From positions 1 to 64,000 of the forward strand of contig JACJXH010000003.1 in NCBI GenBank assembly GCA_020636745.1: 64,000 nucleotides of DNA, in the 5' to 3' direction. Below are positions 44,793 to 53,807 of this stretch, piece by piece. How positions within the stretch are numbered: the stretch's first letter is position 1; every line of letters starts with the position of its first letter. Under the pieces are notes generated by a model. The model ran no database searches. It was given only the letters and a program-made list of their open reading frames with translations, and was not told where the DNA came from. This DNA comes from Lentimicrobiaceae bacterium (GTDB lineage Bacteria; Bacteroidota; Bacteroidia; Bacteroidales; Lentimicrobiaceae). The translations under genes were made by a program, and so were the position numbers.

Positions 44793-44813
44793 AATTGCGC
44801 CTTATCTTTCAGC

Positions 44814-45722
44814 CTAATGAATTTCATTGTTGTGTCCAACCAGTTCGAGAAAGTAATTTTCGAGCGATTTTCTGCGGATAAATATATGTGAGCATACAAT
44901 TCCATTTGAAAACAGAAAGTTGTTTATAGCCGCTGCATCGCATTTGCCTTCGGTTTTTAGTTCAAGGATGTTGCCCGAAACTTTGTGCGAGATATAAGCC
45001 GGGTAAGCTTTTACAACGGTTTCAAGTAAAGGTATGTTGTCAGCGCTTAGTTCAATGATTTCCGTATTACTTAACATGTCATCAACTTTACCCGAAAAGA
45101 GTTTTCTTCCTTTTTCCAGAACGACAACATGGCTGCACACTTTCTGCACTTCATCGAGTAAATGACTGGCCAGTATAATGGTGGTTCCTTCTGCTGCAAT
45201 TTTCAGTATCAGGTTTCTGATTTCGGCTATGCCGCTTGGATCAAGTCCATTGGTGGGTTCGTCAAGGATTAGTACCTCGGGGTTGCCCAGCATGGCCGAG
45301 GCAATGGCAAGTCTTTGCTTCATGCCAAATGAGTAGGTTTGGTATTTATGCTTCTTTCTGTCAGAAAGGTTGACAAGCGCCAGCACCCGATCAATGTCAG
45401 CCGGATGAACACCCCGAACCTGGGCAGTAATCCGCAAATTATCCGTCGCATTCAGGTATGGATAAAAGTTAGGGTGTTCGAGAATAGCACCTACTTTTTG
45501 GAGCGAACCGGTCGATAATGGTTGATTAAACCATTCGAAATGACCGTTTTGGGCGTTCAATATTCCCAGAACAATTCCCAGTGTAGTGGTTTTGCCGCTA
45601 CCATTGGGGCCCAGCAACCCAAATACCTGTCCTTTTCCAATTTCAAGATCAAGTCCCTCAAGAGCCTTAATTTTGCCATAGCTTTTGCTAAGGTTGGTCA
45701 TTCTTAATACTGTTTCTTCCAA
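44814..45722 (-). CDS. ABC transporter ATP-binding protein
   Basis: The ATPase partner of the downstream permease. Walker A is GPNGSGKT, the signature is YSFGMKQRLAIA (S replaced by F-G form), Walker B is LILDEPTNGLD and the H-loop is ASHLLDE. About 303 residues from the chosen start. An ATG at 45812 would add 30 residues of no recognisable content. An ATG at 45701 would remove the first beta strand (VLRM). A TTG at 45722 (MEETVLRM) keeps it and is my choice, with moderate certainty. The C-terminal 90 residues are typical of DrrA/BcrA-like ATPases. Confidence 0.9.
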   Translation of the reverse strand: MEETVLRMTNLSKSYGKIKALEGLDLEIGKGQVFGLLGPNGSGKTTTLGIVLGILNAQNGHFEWFNQPLSTGSLQKVGAILEHPNFYPYLNATDNLRITAQVRGVHPADIDRVLALVNLSDRKKHKYQTYSFGMKQRLAIASAMLGNPEVLILDEPTNGLDPSGIAEIRNLILKIAAEGTTIILASHLLDEVQKVCSHVVVLEKGRKLFSGKVDDMLSNTEIIELSADNIPLLETVVKAYPAYISHKVSGNILELKTEGKCDAAAINNFLFSNGIVCSHIFIRRKSLENYFLELVGHNNEIH

Positions 45723-45842
45723 GTTACTAGTGTTTATGCATTTTCCAAAATACCAGAGTGCAGTTATGATATGTTTAGACTCATACGACAGCTGAAAATT
45801 ACAAAAAAACATGATAATGAGTCTTGATAAGGCTATTATATG

Positions 45843-45850
45843 TAGTTTTG
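45843..45850 (+). promoter_or_regulatory. -7 box for the FKBP isomerase gene
   Basis: TAGTTTTG matches TAnnTTTG. A leader of about 55 nt would follow. A TTG at 45824-45826 may be the -33 element, though the 16-bp gap is shorter than the usual 19-21. Confidence 0.55.
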
Positions 45851-45913
45851 TACTTTAATAAGTCAAAGTCAACAAACTGCTGTTGATAATATCAATTCAT
45901 AAAAAAGAAAATA

Positions 45914-46420
45914 ATGACGATTTCAGAAAACAAGGTGGTTTCGCTCACCTATGAACTTAAGCTTGATAATGCCAGCGGAGAAGTTGTTGATATGGCTGAT
46001 GCTTCAGAACCATTGGTGTTCCTTTATGGAGCCGGCAACATGCTCCCCAAGTTCGAATCAAATCTGGCCAATCTTAAAGTGAATGATAACTTTGAGTTTA
46101 CCCTGGCTTCGGCTGATGCTTATGGTGATTTTATTGAAGAAGCAATTATTGATCTTCCCATAGATATTTTTATGGTTGAAGGTAAAATTGATCCTGATAT
46201 GCTTACCATTGGTAATATTATTCCGATGCAGGACAATGAAGGCCATCCGATGGACGGTGTTGTTGTTGCAGTTGAAAATGACCAGGTTAAAATGGATTTC
46301 AACCATCCAATGGCAGGAAAAACCCTTTATTTTACGGGTAAAATTCTTGATCTGCGCGATGCAACCGAAGAGGAGCTAAGCCACGGTCATGTGCATGGCC
46401 CTCACGGACATCATCACTAA
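45914..46420 (+). CDS. FKBP-type peptidyl-prolyl cis-trans isomerase, SlyD-like
   Basis: A 168-residue cytosolic prolyl isomerase and chaperone. The FKBP core is split by the 'insert-in-flap' domain of SlyD. The start VSLTYEL, LVFLYGAGNMLPKFE and NHPMAGKTLYFTGKIL are family motifs. The C-terminal tail HGHVHGPHGHHH is His-rich and probably binds nickel or other metals, as in SlyD. Own promoter at 45843 and own terminator at 46445, so single-gene unit. Confidence 0.92.
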   Translation: MTISENKVVSLTYELKLDNASGEVVDMADASEPLVFLYGAGNMLPKFESNLANLKVNDNFEFTLASADAYGDFIEEAIIDLPIDIFMVEGKIDPDMLTIGNIIPMQDNEGHPMDGVVVAVENDQVKMDFNHPMAGKTLYFTGKILDLRDATEEELSHGHVHGPHGHHH

Positions 46421-46444
46421 GATTTTGGTAAAGTGACTATAATC

Positions 46445-46478
46445 AACGGCTTCAGCAGACTGAGGCCGTTTTTTTTAT
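46445..46478 (+). terminator. Terminator after the FKBP gene
   Basis: An 11-bp stem (AACGGCTTCAG with CTGAGGCCGTT, one G-T pair) and a 4-nt loop are followed by eight T residues. It reaches the last codon of the convergent methyltransferase gene. Confidence 0.85.
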
Positions 46479-47188
46479 TTTGAAAGCAGATAAACTGTTG
46501 GCTTTTTTCCCGGATCGGGTATGTTTTTTTTCCAGAAGGCTATACTGGCAGAACGTACAGATTCGTCAGCAAGACTCAGATTGCTGGCTATGCATAACAT
46601 ACTTGTGTCGCTGCACGATGAAAGCAATGAGCCTATCATTTGTTTGTTGCGATAAGGTGCCTCAATAAAAATGTGCGTTTGGTTGGTACGGTACATGTCC
46701 CGTTCAAGCTCCTTAATTTTTTTTATTCTGTCTGCTTCCTTAACCGGGAGATATCCGTGAAATGTAAAGTATTGGCCATTGAATCCTGAAGCCATTAACC
46801 CCATAATGATGGACGAAGGGCCTGCAAGCGGGACGACTTTTATGCCCATTTCATGCGCCATTCTTACAGCCAGTGAACCCGGATCTGCTACTGCCGGACA
46901 TCCGGCTTCTGACAACACCCCGATATCCTTCCCGTTTAGGGCTTCATCAAGCATGTGATGTAACTCTTCATGGTGCGTGTGCTCATTCAGTAAATGAAAA
47001 GTTGTTGTTTCAAAGTCCTTTTTATAACCACATTTTCTTAAAAATCGTCTGGCAGTGCGCAATTCTTCTACAATATACACATCAATATGTTGCAATAATG
47101 CCATATTGAAAGCAGGAAGTACCCTTTCAGGCTCTGAGTCGCCCATGGTAGAAGGGATTAGAAATAAAGTACCTTTTGGGTTTTTCAT
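46475..47188 (-). CDS. RsmI-family SAM-dependent methyltransferase
   Basis: A 237-residue tetrapyrrole-methylase-fold protein related to RsmI, which 2'-O-methylates C1402 of 16S rRNA. Family motifs are VLSEAGCPAVADPG and VPLAGPSSIIMGLMASG. The start GTLFLIPSTMGDSE is shorter than that of classical RsmI (about 280 residues). Bacteroidota often carry a second, shorter RsmI paralogue, so the rRNA target is likely but not certain. It is the last gene of an operon with the PLP dehydratase (12-nt gap) and the phosphatase. Confidence 0.82.
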   Translation of the reverse strand: MKNPKGTLFLIPSTMGDSEPERVLPAFNMALLQHIDVYIVEELRTARRFLRKCGYKKDFETTTFHLLNEHTHHEELHHMLDEALNGKDIGVLSEAGCPAVADPGSLAVRMAHEMGIKVVPLAGPSSIIMGLMASGFNGQYFTFHGYLPVKEADRIKKIKELERDMYRTNQTHIFIEAPYRNKQMIGSLLSSCSDTSMLCIASNLSLADESVRSASIAFWKKNIPDPGKKPTVYLLSK

Positions 47189-47200
47189 CTTCTTCTGAAA

Positions 47201-48145
47201 TTAAAATGGTAATGCTGTAAGATCTACATTTCCTCCTGAGAGGATAATGCCAACCCGCTTTTGTCTGATATCTACTTTACCTTCAAGGATGGCGGCAAGT
47301 GGAACGGCTGAAGAAGGTTCAACAATTATTTTCATGCGTTCCCAAATTAATTTCATGGCTTCTGTAATAGATGATTCACTTACTGTTGTCATCTGATGAA
47401 CATAGTCAAGAATAATAGGGAAAGTGATGCTGCCCAGTGAGGTGAGTAATCCGTCAGCGATGGTTGTTGGATTAACTGAAGGTATAAACGATTTTGAGTA
47501 GAACGATTTGTATGCGTCATCAGCACCCTTTGGTTCAGCCCCAACGACTGTTATTTCTTTTCCGTAATAGTGAGCGGCTAAGGCTGTGCCACTCAGCAGA
47601 CCTCCACCTCCAACCGGTGCCATCAATATTTGAAGGTCGTTTATTTCTTCAATCATTTCCTTGCAAGCAGTTGCCTGACCTGCAATAATTCTCAAATCGT
47701 TGTATGGATGAATTTCAGTTGCATTGGTTTGTAATAGAATTTCACGCAGGGTATTTTCACGTGCCTGAAGAGTGGGTTCGCAAAAGGTAATCAATCCTCC
47801 GTATTCCTGTACTGCCTTGATTTTTAATTTGTTGGAATTTGAAGGCATCACAATGTGAGCCCGTGCGTTTCGGCGCTTGGCGGCCAATGCAAGTGCAGCA
47901 GCATGATTTCCTGAGGAGTGAGTTGCAACTCCATTGGCAATTTCAGCTTCGCTGAGCTGAAAAACAGCATTTGTTGCGCCTCTGGATTTAAATGCGCCTG
48001 CTTTCTGAAAGTTTTCGCATTTGAAAAATATTTGGCCGCCAAACATGTGATTGATGGCATTGCATGTGTGCAGAGGGGTTTTGTGCAGATAAGGTGCTAT
48101 CCGGCCGGCTGCCTGATCAATGGTGGTTTTATCTGGTTTTATCAT
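47201..48145 (-). CDS. PLP-dependent threonine/serine dehydratase-like enzyme
   Basis: A 314-residue fold-type II PLP enzyme. The PLP lysine is Lys53 in GAFKSRGA and the phosphate loop is GGGGLLSG. Its length without an ACT regulatory domain fits catabolic threonine dehydratase, serine racemase or hydroxyaspartate ammonia-lyase. Sequence alone does not settle the substrate. Its ATG overlaps the phosphatase stop by 4 nt (48142-48145), so translation is coupled. Confidence 0.88.
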   Translation of the reverse strand: MIKPDKTTIDQAAGRIAPYLHKTPLHTCNAINHMFGGQIFFKCENFQKAGAFKSRGATNAVFQLSEAEIANGVATHSSGNHAAALALAAKRRNARAHIVMPSNSNKLKIKAVQEYGGLITFCEPTLQARENTLREILLQTNATEIHPYNDLRIIAGQATACKEMIEEINDLQILMAPVGGGGLLSGTALAAHYYGKEITVVGAEPKGADDAYKSFYSKSFIPSVNPTTIADGLLTSLGSITFPIILDYVHQMTTVSESSITEAMKLIWERMKIIVEPSSAVPLAAILEGKVDIRQKRVGIILSGGNVDLTALPF

Positions 48146-48615
48146 GGCCGTTTTTGTTTATTGATCATACTTTCAGCAATCTTTTCAGTGGCCATGTCGA
48201 GCAATTCCCATGTTTTTTCGAAATCAGAAATCTGGCCATAATATGGGTCAGGCACTGCTGCGTTTTTGCCCGGGTAGACAGCATTCATAATAAAATCCAC
48301 CTTTTTTTTATCGTTTTCATTTCTGGCTTTTGAGATGACATCCATATAATTATGCCTGTCCATGACATAAATCCGATCGTAGTAATCGAAAAACGATGGT
48401 TTAAATTGAATTCCCCGGTGCTGGGTAATATCAACACCATGAGCTGAAGCCACCTGAATGCTTCTGTAATCGGGAGAATCTCCGATATGAAAACTCTCGA
48501 ATCCGCAGGAATTTACCTCACCATCAATGTGAAATTTGTTAAGTTTCTGGCGCATAAGTCCTTCAGCAAGAGGGGATCTGCATATATTTCCCAGGCAAAC
48601 CATTAATATTTTCAT
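48142..48615 (-). CDS. Low-molecular-weight protein tyrosine phosphatase
   Basis: About 157 residues. The P-loop is CLGNICRSP with nucleophile Cys7 and Arg13 from the chosen start. The general acid is Asp in VPDPYYG near the end. Two tandem ATGs (48618, 48615) and one at 48636 are possible. The ATG at 48615 gives the canonical MKILMVCLGN start. It may act on tyrosine-phosphorylated capsule or exopolysaccharide kinases, though none are nearby. First gene of the operon with the dehydratase and the RsmI-like methyltransferase. Confidence 0.9.
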   Translation of the reverse strand: MKILMVCLGNICRSPLAEGLMRQKLNKFHIDGEVNSCGFESFHIGDSPDYRSIQVASAHGVDITQHRGIQFKPSFFDYYDRIYVMDRHNYMDVISKARNENDKKKVDFIMNAVYPGKNAAVPDPYYGQISDFEKTWELLDMATEKIAESMINKQKRP

Positions 48616-48638
48616 CATAAGGGTTTCGATTAACAAAC

Positions 48639-48669
48639 AACCTCATCGCGGCATATACCGGATGAGGTT
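48639..48669 (-). terminator. Hairpin between dnaA and the phosphatase operon
   Basis: A 9-bp stem (AACCTCATC / GATGAGGTT) is extended by an inner CGG/CCG pair of arms. It lies 33 nt downstream of the dnaA stop. The T tract on the minus strand is broken (GTTTGTTAA), so termination efficiency is uncertain. Confidence 0.5.
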
Positions 48670-48702
48670 ATTTTATATTGATAAATATTTTCAATCAATC
48701 AA

Positions 48703-50139
48703 TCAGATTTTAATCTTTTTTTCAATTTCTTCTACATAGTTCCTGAAATTTTTGTCAGTTTCTATGAGGTTGTTTACAGTGCGACAGGCGTGTAATACAG
48801 TGGCATGATCTTTATTTCCGCAATGCAGGCCAATGGTGGCAAGCGATGATTTGGTGTGTTTTTTGGAAAAGAACATGGCAAGTTGTCTGGCCTGAACAAT
48901 TTCACGTTTCCTGGTTTTTGAGTTGAGATGTTCCACATGAATGTTAAAGAAATCGCACACCACTTTTTGGATATAATCAATTGAAATTTCTTTTGAGGTG
49001 TTTTTTACAAACTTATCAATCATCTGGCGGGCCAGCTCAATGGTAATCGCTTTTTTGTTGAGCGAAGATTGAGCCATCAGTGAGATAAGAGCACCTTCAA
49101 GTTCCCTTACGTTTGTAGTGATGCTATATGCCAGGTATTCAATTACATCCTGTGGCATGTCGATGCCGTCCTTATAAAGCCTTTTGTTCAGGATAGCGAT
49201 GCGTGTTTCTAGATCCGGGACCTGTAAATCAGCTGCCAATCCCCATTTAAAACGCGAAAGAAGCCGGGGTTCAATGCCCTTCATTTCAACAGGAGCTTTA
49301 TCAGACGTAATAACGAGCTGATTTCCGTTTTGATGAAGATGGTTGAAGATGTGGAAAAATACATCCTGGGTTTTTTCTTTACCGGAAAGGAACTGAATGT
49401 CATCAATAAGCAGCACATCAATCATTTGATAAAAATGTACGAAGTCATTTTGGTTTTGATTTTTGACTGCGTCCACAAATTGTTGAATAAACTGCTCAGC
49501 GGTAACATACAATACTGTTTTATCAGGGAAATTGTTTTTCACCTGAATGCCGATAGCATGGGCGAGGTGTGTTTTTCCAAGGCCGTTAGCACTATATATA
49601 AATATAGGGTTAAAGGCCGTTTTGCCGGGGTTGGTTGCTACAGCATAACCTGCTGAACGCGCCAGGCGATTACAGTCACCTTCAATAAAGTTATCGAACG
49701 AATACGATTCATTAAGCTGAGAATGAACCTGTATTTTGCGAAGACCTGGAATCACAAAAGGGTTGGGGATCTCTTTTGAAGAGCCTTTGTTCAGGTCAAT
49801 AGGCATTGAAACCGAAGGATTATTTAAAACACTTCGGTTGCTGGTAGGAACCTTTATGGTATAAGGACCTCGCTGATCGCTTGAATTTTCCATAATAATA
49901 CTGTATTCCAGCCTACCAGATGGACCAAGCTCATTCTTTATAGTTTTCTTCAACAAGTTGATGTAGTGCTCCTCAAGCCATTCGTAAAAAAACTGGCTGG
50001 GGACCTGAATAGTTAATACGCTGTCGTCTAGTTTAATAGGTTTGATAGGTGAAAACCATGTCTTGTAGCTTTGATAATTAATGTTGTCCTTGATAATCTT
50101 TAGGCAATTCTCCCAAACTTCTTGATGTACTTCTCTCAT
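48703..50139 (-). CDS. dnaA: Chromosomal replication initiator protein DnaA
   Basis: The AAA+ initiator that binds and opens the chromosomal origin. 478 residues with all four domains: helical domain I, a variable linker, the AAA+ domain with NGLGKTHLAHAIG, LLIDDIQFLSG and SRFKWGL, and C-terminal domain IV ending in the DNA-contact motif GNKDHATVLHA. The upstream 244 bp is very AT-rich but no consensus TTATNCACA boxes are visible, so the origin is not placed here. The gene stands alone, with a hairpin downstream. Confidence 0.97.
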   Translation of the reverse strand: MREVHQEVWENCLKIIKDNINYQSYKTWFSPIKPIKLDDSVLTIQVPSQFFYEWLEEHYINLLKKTIKNELGPSGRLEYSIIMENSSDQRGPYTIKVPTSNRSVLNNPSVSMPIDLNKGSSKEIPNPFVIPGLRKIQVHSQLNESYSFDNFIEGDCNRLARSAGYAVATNPGKTAFNPIFIYSANGLGKTHLAHAIGIQVKNNFPDKTVLYVTAEQFIQQFVDAVKNQNQNDFVHFYQMIDVLLIDDIQFLSGKEKTQDVFFHIFNHLHQNGNQLVITSDKAPVEMKGIEPRLLSRFKWGLAADLQVPDLETRIAILNKRLYKDGIDMPQDVIEYLAYSITTNVRELEGALISLMAQSSLNKKAITIELARQMIDKFVKNTSKEISIDYIQKVVCDFFNIHVEHLNSKTRKREIVQARQLAMFFSKKHTKSSLATIGLHCGNKDHATVLHACRTVNNLIETDKNFRNYVEEIEKKIKI

Positions 50140-50383
50140 TCTCCCTTACGTAAAAAGTTGTAATCAAAAAATAACTTCTGGTCTTTCCTGATTAATGAAT
50201 TAATCTAAAAATGCATTCTCTCTCATTGTCAGAACTTTTAGTTTTTAATCCTTCTGATTGCATTTTTCAACAAAATTGACAGAAAAAAAGTTAAAAAAAA
50301 AATAAATTTTTCACTTGCAAAATCAGAAAAATATGCGTACAATGAAAGCCGTTGATCCAGCGACCGGCCTTGATTGATAAGAG

Positions 50384-50998
50384 TTATTCAGACTTGATAT
50401 ATATGATATTACATTTATATGTTTTTCTGAATTTCTCATTCACTTTATCGGCATCGTTTCTTCTGATTCGGTAAGTCAGACTGCATTCAAGATCAAATTG
50501 AGTGCTGATCAGTTCAAGGTTCTCATCTTTCACTATTTTCATAACATCATTCATGGCCTCGTAGCTGAACTTTAATTCATAAATCTCATTTACAGTCTTT
50601 TCCACTATTTCTGCTTGAGCCAGAGCGTCAGCAGCAGCTGATTTATATGCATTTATCAAACCACTTACGCCAAGCTTTATTCCTCCAAAGTACCGGATTA
50701 CAACAATCAGAATGTTTGTAAGATCGTGCGATTGTATTTGGCCGTGAATTGGCCTTCCCGCCGTTCCCGATGGCTCTCCATCGTCATTTACTCTCCATTG
50801 CGATTTGTCAAATCCAATAACGTATGCATAACAATGATGCCGGGCGTCGTAGTATTCTTTCCTTAATTGTTCGAGTATCGATTTAACTTCTGTGTCATTT
50901 TTAACTGGTGTAGCTATTGCAATAAACTTGCTTCCCTTCTCTTTATAAAGTCCGGTCGACCGAGCAGCAATAGTACGGTAGGTGTCATCAAATAACAT
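50384..50998 (-). CDS. YigZ/IMPACT family protein
   Basis: A 204-residue protein of the conserved UPF0029/IMPACT family. The N-terminal IMPACT domain shows GSKFIA, ARHHCYAYV, NDDGEPSGTAGRPI and GGIKLGVSGLI. The C-terminal RNase-like DUF1949 fold spans about 140-204. Its biochemical role is unclear. A minus-strand promoter box at 51071-51078 fits. Nothing unusual. Confidence 0.92.
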   Translation of the reverse strand: MLFDDTYRTIAARSTGLYKEKGSKFIAIATPVKNDTEVKSILEQLRKEYYDARHHCYAYVIGFDKSQWRVNDDGEPSGTAGRPIHGQIQSHDLTNILIVVIRYFGGIKLGVSGLINAYKSAAADALAQAEIVEKTVNEIYELKFSYEAMNDVMKIVKDENLELISTQFDLECSLTYRIRRNDADKVNEKFRKTYKCNIIYIKSE

Positions 50999-51070
50999 AA
51001 TAAAATTAAATGGTTTATTAGCTAATTAGTAGTGTTTTGTAGCAGAATGGTCATCTCATTATACATTTTT

Positions 51071-51078
51071 CAAACTTA
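51071..51078 (-). promoter_or_regulatory. -7 box for the IMPACT-family gene
   Basis: TAAGTTTG on the minus strand matches TAnnTTTG, about 73 nt from the start codon. Confidence 0.4.
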
Positions 51079-51302
51079 ATAAAAACATGGTGAAATCCGG
51101 CTTTTTTGTGTTTTTATTTTTGAATTTTTACAGATTCCAAATAGTGATTGAATTTTAAATCTCTGGTCGTTTGATAATCAACATTTTCCAGATTTTTGTT
51201 TTGCATATGGGTAGTTAATGTATTGCAAGTTAAATCTCTAAAGTAATAAACAATGTGTTCATAACATTTATAGTAAACTGCATTTTGCTTTTATAAGGGT
51301 GT

Positions 51303-51310
51303 TAATTTTG
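51303..51310 (+). promoter_or_regulatory. -7 box for the DMT transporter gene
   Basis: TAATTTTG matches TAnnTTTG, with a predicted leader of only about 12 nt before the ATG at 51330. Confidence 0.55.
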
Positions 51311-51329
51311 CGCTCACTATTTTTAAAAT

Positions 51330-52250
51330 ATGTCACATACCTATACTGGCGAACTTGCCGCTTTATTAACAGCTGTATTCTGGACTATTACAGCTATTGC
51401 CTTTGAATCTGCCAGTAAGAAAATTGGCTCACTGGCTGTTAATATCCTCAGGTTATTTCTTGCATTCATTTTTTTGGGAATCTTCGGTTTTTTTTCAACC
51501 GGGTTTTTCTTTCCTGCGCATGCCAGTTATCATAATTGGGTTTGGCTTTCTGTTTCAGGATTGGTAGGATTTGTAATTGGTGATTTGTTCTTATTTCAGT
51601 CATATGTTGTTGTGGGAGCCAGAATTTCTATGCTCATTATGGCTTTGGCACCTCCCATTGCTGCTGTTACAGGATGGCTGATGCTTGGTGAAAAGATGAA
51701 TTTTCAATCATTAGCCGGAATGGTGATAACTTTTGCAGGAATCAGCCTGACGATCCTTTCCCGTAAAGAAAAAAATCCTGAATCTTCATCAGGCAACCGC
51801 TTAAATATCAGGTTTAAGTATCCCGTCAAAGGATTGCTTCTAGCTTTTGGTGGTGCGGCCGGACAGGGTGTAGGGCTGGTGCTTAGTAAATATGGAATGC
51901 AGGATTATGATGTTTTTGCTGCAAGCCAGATAAGGGTAATAACTGGTGTGCTGGGATTTGCTTTAGTTATTACTATTTACGGTGCCTGGTTCAGGGTGAA
52001 AGATGCCTTTTCGAACCTGCCGGCAATGAAAAACCTTTCAATTGGCGCCTTCTTCGGCCCATTTTTAGGCGTTTCGTTCTCTTTAATGGCTGTCAAATTC
52101 ACCTCCTCAGGCATTGCGTCAACCATCATGTCAATTGTTCCTGTAATGATTATTGCTCCATCAGTTTTTATTCTGAAAGAGAAGGTCAGTTTAAGGGAAA
52201 TTATAGGCGCTGTTATCGCTGTGGTGGGTGTTTCCCTGTTTTTTATTTAA
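51330..52250 (+). CDS. DMT superfamily transporter (EamA)
   Basis: A 306-residue inner-membrane protein with ten predicted helices in two EamA repeats of five. The first repeat includes GFVIGDLFLFQSYVVVGARISML and the second ends IMSIVPVMIIAPSVFILKEK, the usual last-helix pair. A charged loop (about 148-165) joins the halves. The family moves metabolites or amino acids; the substrate is unknown. It is convergent with the HIT gene. Confidence 0.9.
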   Translation: MSHTYTGELAALLTAVFWTITAIAFESASKKIGSLAVNILRLFLAFIFLGIFGFFSTGFFFPAHASYHNWVWLSVSGLVGFVIGDLFLFQSYVVVGARISMLIMALAPPIAAVTGWLMLGEKMNFQSLAGMVITFAGISLTILSRKEKNPESSSGNRLNIRFKYPVKGLLLAFGGAAGQGVGLVLSKYGMQDYDVFAASQIRVITGVLGFALVITIYGAWFRVKDAFSNLPAMKNLSIGAFFGPFLGVSFSLMAVKFTSSGIASTIMSIVPVMIIAPSVFILKEKVSLREIIGAVIAVVGVSLFFI

Positions 52251-52295
52251 TTGGTTTGTTTAACCCGGCTCACCTGGCAGGCATTGCCGGTTAAG

Positions 52296-52754
52296 CTAAT
52301 GCTTTTTCCAGCTGTTGCGCAGATGCCCGGAAATTTTGCTGTAATCCGTTTCACTTAATCTATGACGCCCGTTGTTATCAGGTGCTTCAAATTGCTGCTG
52401 TCTGAGTTTTTGGTACCACTCTTCTCCTTCTTTTAAATCTGATGGTTTTCGGGGAATTATGTGCAAATGAAGATGTTTGACACTTTGTCCTGCTTCTTCG
52501 CCTTCCTGTAAAGACCAATCCCACGCATCAGCTTCATAAATCTCACATAAAAATGCCGTAACTTTTCTGGCAAAGGAGAAAAAGGATGAAATTTCATCCT
52601 CGGTCATTTCAAAAAGGCTTTCGTAGTGTTTAACGGGGATGATCAGGCTGTGACCCTCAAGAATAGGAGAAATGTTATACACGGCAATGTTACCGTCAAG
52701 TTCGGCAAATGCTTTATGAGCTATGGTAAGATGGCAAAAGGGGCAGTTGTTCAT
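52296..52754 (-). CDS. HIT family hydrolase
   Basis: A 152-residue nucleotide-binding hydrolase of the histidine triad family, with HLHLHIIPR as the HxHxH motif and NCPFCHL as the N-terminal zinc-type CxxC. The substrate is probably an AMP conjugate or dinucleotide; known members act on AMP-lysine or Ap4A. It starts 9 nt after the stop of the next minus-strand gene upstream, so the two are likely co-transcribed. Confidence 0.9.
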   Translation of the reverse strand: MNNCPFCHLTIAHKAFAELDGNIAVYNISPILEGHSLIIPVKHYESLFEMTEDEISSFFSFARKVTAFLCEIYEADAWDWSLQEGEEAGQSVKHLHLHIIPRKPSDLKEGEEWYQKLRQQQFEAPDNNGRHRLSETDYSKISGHLRNSWKKH

Positions 52755-52763
52755 TTTTAAGAT

Positions 52764-53762
52764 TTAGTAAAAGTGAGTGTTAACCATAGGTTCGCGTAAC
52801 ATTCTATAAGTTATGTCACTATAACCTTTGCATTGTTGTTCGAAACTGCAGTGCTTGTGGTCAGAAACTGAAATTATTGATTCAAATGAGCATGGATGTT
52901 TAGCGCAGTGTTTGTCATGGCAAAGGGTGGTTTCGTCGCAGCACGAGCGTCCTAAAGTCCAGAAATAATCGTTCATTTGCCATTTTGCTGTTCCTGAAGC
53001 TGTTGAAATAAGATTTATAGCTTCAATACAAGCTTGTCTTACAGGAGCATCGGTTGGAAGTGGCTCTCTGTTTTGCAGTGATTTTTTCAATGATTCAGAT
53101 AATACTTCCACACAGCCCAGTCTTAAAAGTACCCGTTGCATATGGTAATCCATTATAGGAATGTAATGGTGGTTGTCGCGAATCGAGAACAGACCGGCAT
53201 CCATTAGCAATTTAGCAAGAAATGAAGATTTTTTACGCATCGGGTCGCTAAACGTATCGTACTTTGACAGTATTTCATAATATCCCTTTCCGTTATTTAT
53301 AAGGAAGCTGTCGGTTTGTTGCAGCAGCTTGATGAAACTGCCATCAGCTTCATTAAGAACCAGAGTACTGGTGTCTTTCATTAAAATGCTTCGTTCCCCG
53401 AGCCTGTCAAGTGTACTTTGCTCTGCTAAACCATTGTCGCTGAAAGCAACAGCTAATGCATTTTTTATTGTTGATAAATCTGCGTGAATAATAGCTTTAG
53501 GGTCAAGCAACCAGGAGTTGATTTCTGCAAGTTTCAGAAATGAATCTTCAATATACTCCCATCCAAACAATTGCAAGGTTTCACTTTTAAGCGCACGTGT
53601 TTGATGACAAATAGCCACTGCATAAAAAAGCATGGCAGCTTTAGTTTCATCTGGCATGGTTTTTTTTAGAAACGGCCTGCATAAAAACTGCGCTCTAACC
53701 GGCAATCCTTTTAACCTTAAACCAACTTTTAAACATTGTTCTGCATTCGTTTTTACATTCAT
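52764..53762 (-). CDS. Protein of unknown function with C-terminal cysteine cluster
   Basis: I cannot assign a family to this 332-residue cytosolic protein. Residues 140-230 (YEILSKYDTFSDP, KKSSFLAKLL, IMDYHMQRVLLRLGCV) have the helical texture of helix-hairpin-helix DNA or nucleotide glycosylases. Residues 268-300 hold a Cys cluster (CC-x5-C-x4-C-x4-C with His residues), followed by DHKHCSFEQQC, similar to the Fe-S loops of such enzymes. A metal- or Fe-S-binding role is inference. The HIT gene lies 9 nt downstream, so an operon with a nucleotide-acting enzyme is possible. Confidence 0.7.
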   Translation of the reverse strand: MNVKTNAEQCLKVGLRLKGLPVRAQFLCRPFLKKTMPDETKAAMLFYAVAICHQTRALKSETLQLFGWEYIEDSFLKLAEINSWLLDPKAIIHADLSTIKNALAVAFSDNGLAEQSTLDRLGERSILMKDTSTLVLNEADGSFIKLLQQTDSFLINNGKGYYEILSKYDTFSDPMRKKSSFLAKLLMDAGLFSIRDNHHYIPIMDYHMQRVLLRLGCVEVLSESLKKSLQNREPLPTDAPVRQACIEAINLISTASGTAKWQMNDYFWTLGRSCCDETTLCHDKHCAKHPCSFESIISVSDHKHCSFEQQCKGYSDITYRMLREPMVNTHFY

Positions 53763-53807
53763 TGATTGCTTATGCTAATTAATTAACCAGTAATAAGTTA
53801 AGGTGTG

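Larger units (their letters stand above)
51000..51329. other. Divergent promoter region between yigZ-like and DMT transporter genes
   Basis: 330 bp of AT-rich sequence with no gene. Each side has a TAnnTTTG box (51071-51078 minus, 51303-51310 plus). Confidence 0.5.

Noticed and set aside
50140..50383. Chromosomal origin upstream of dnaA
   Set aside because: No DnaA-box consensus was found despite high AT content.
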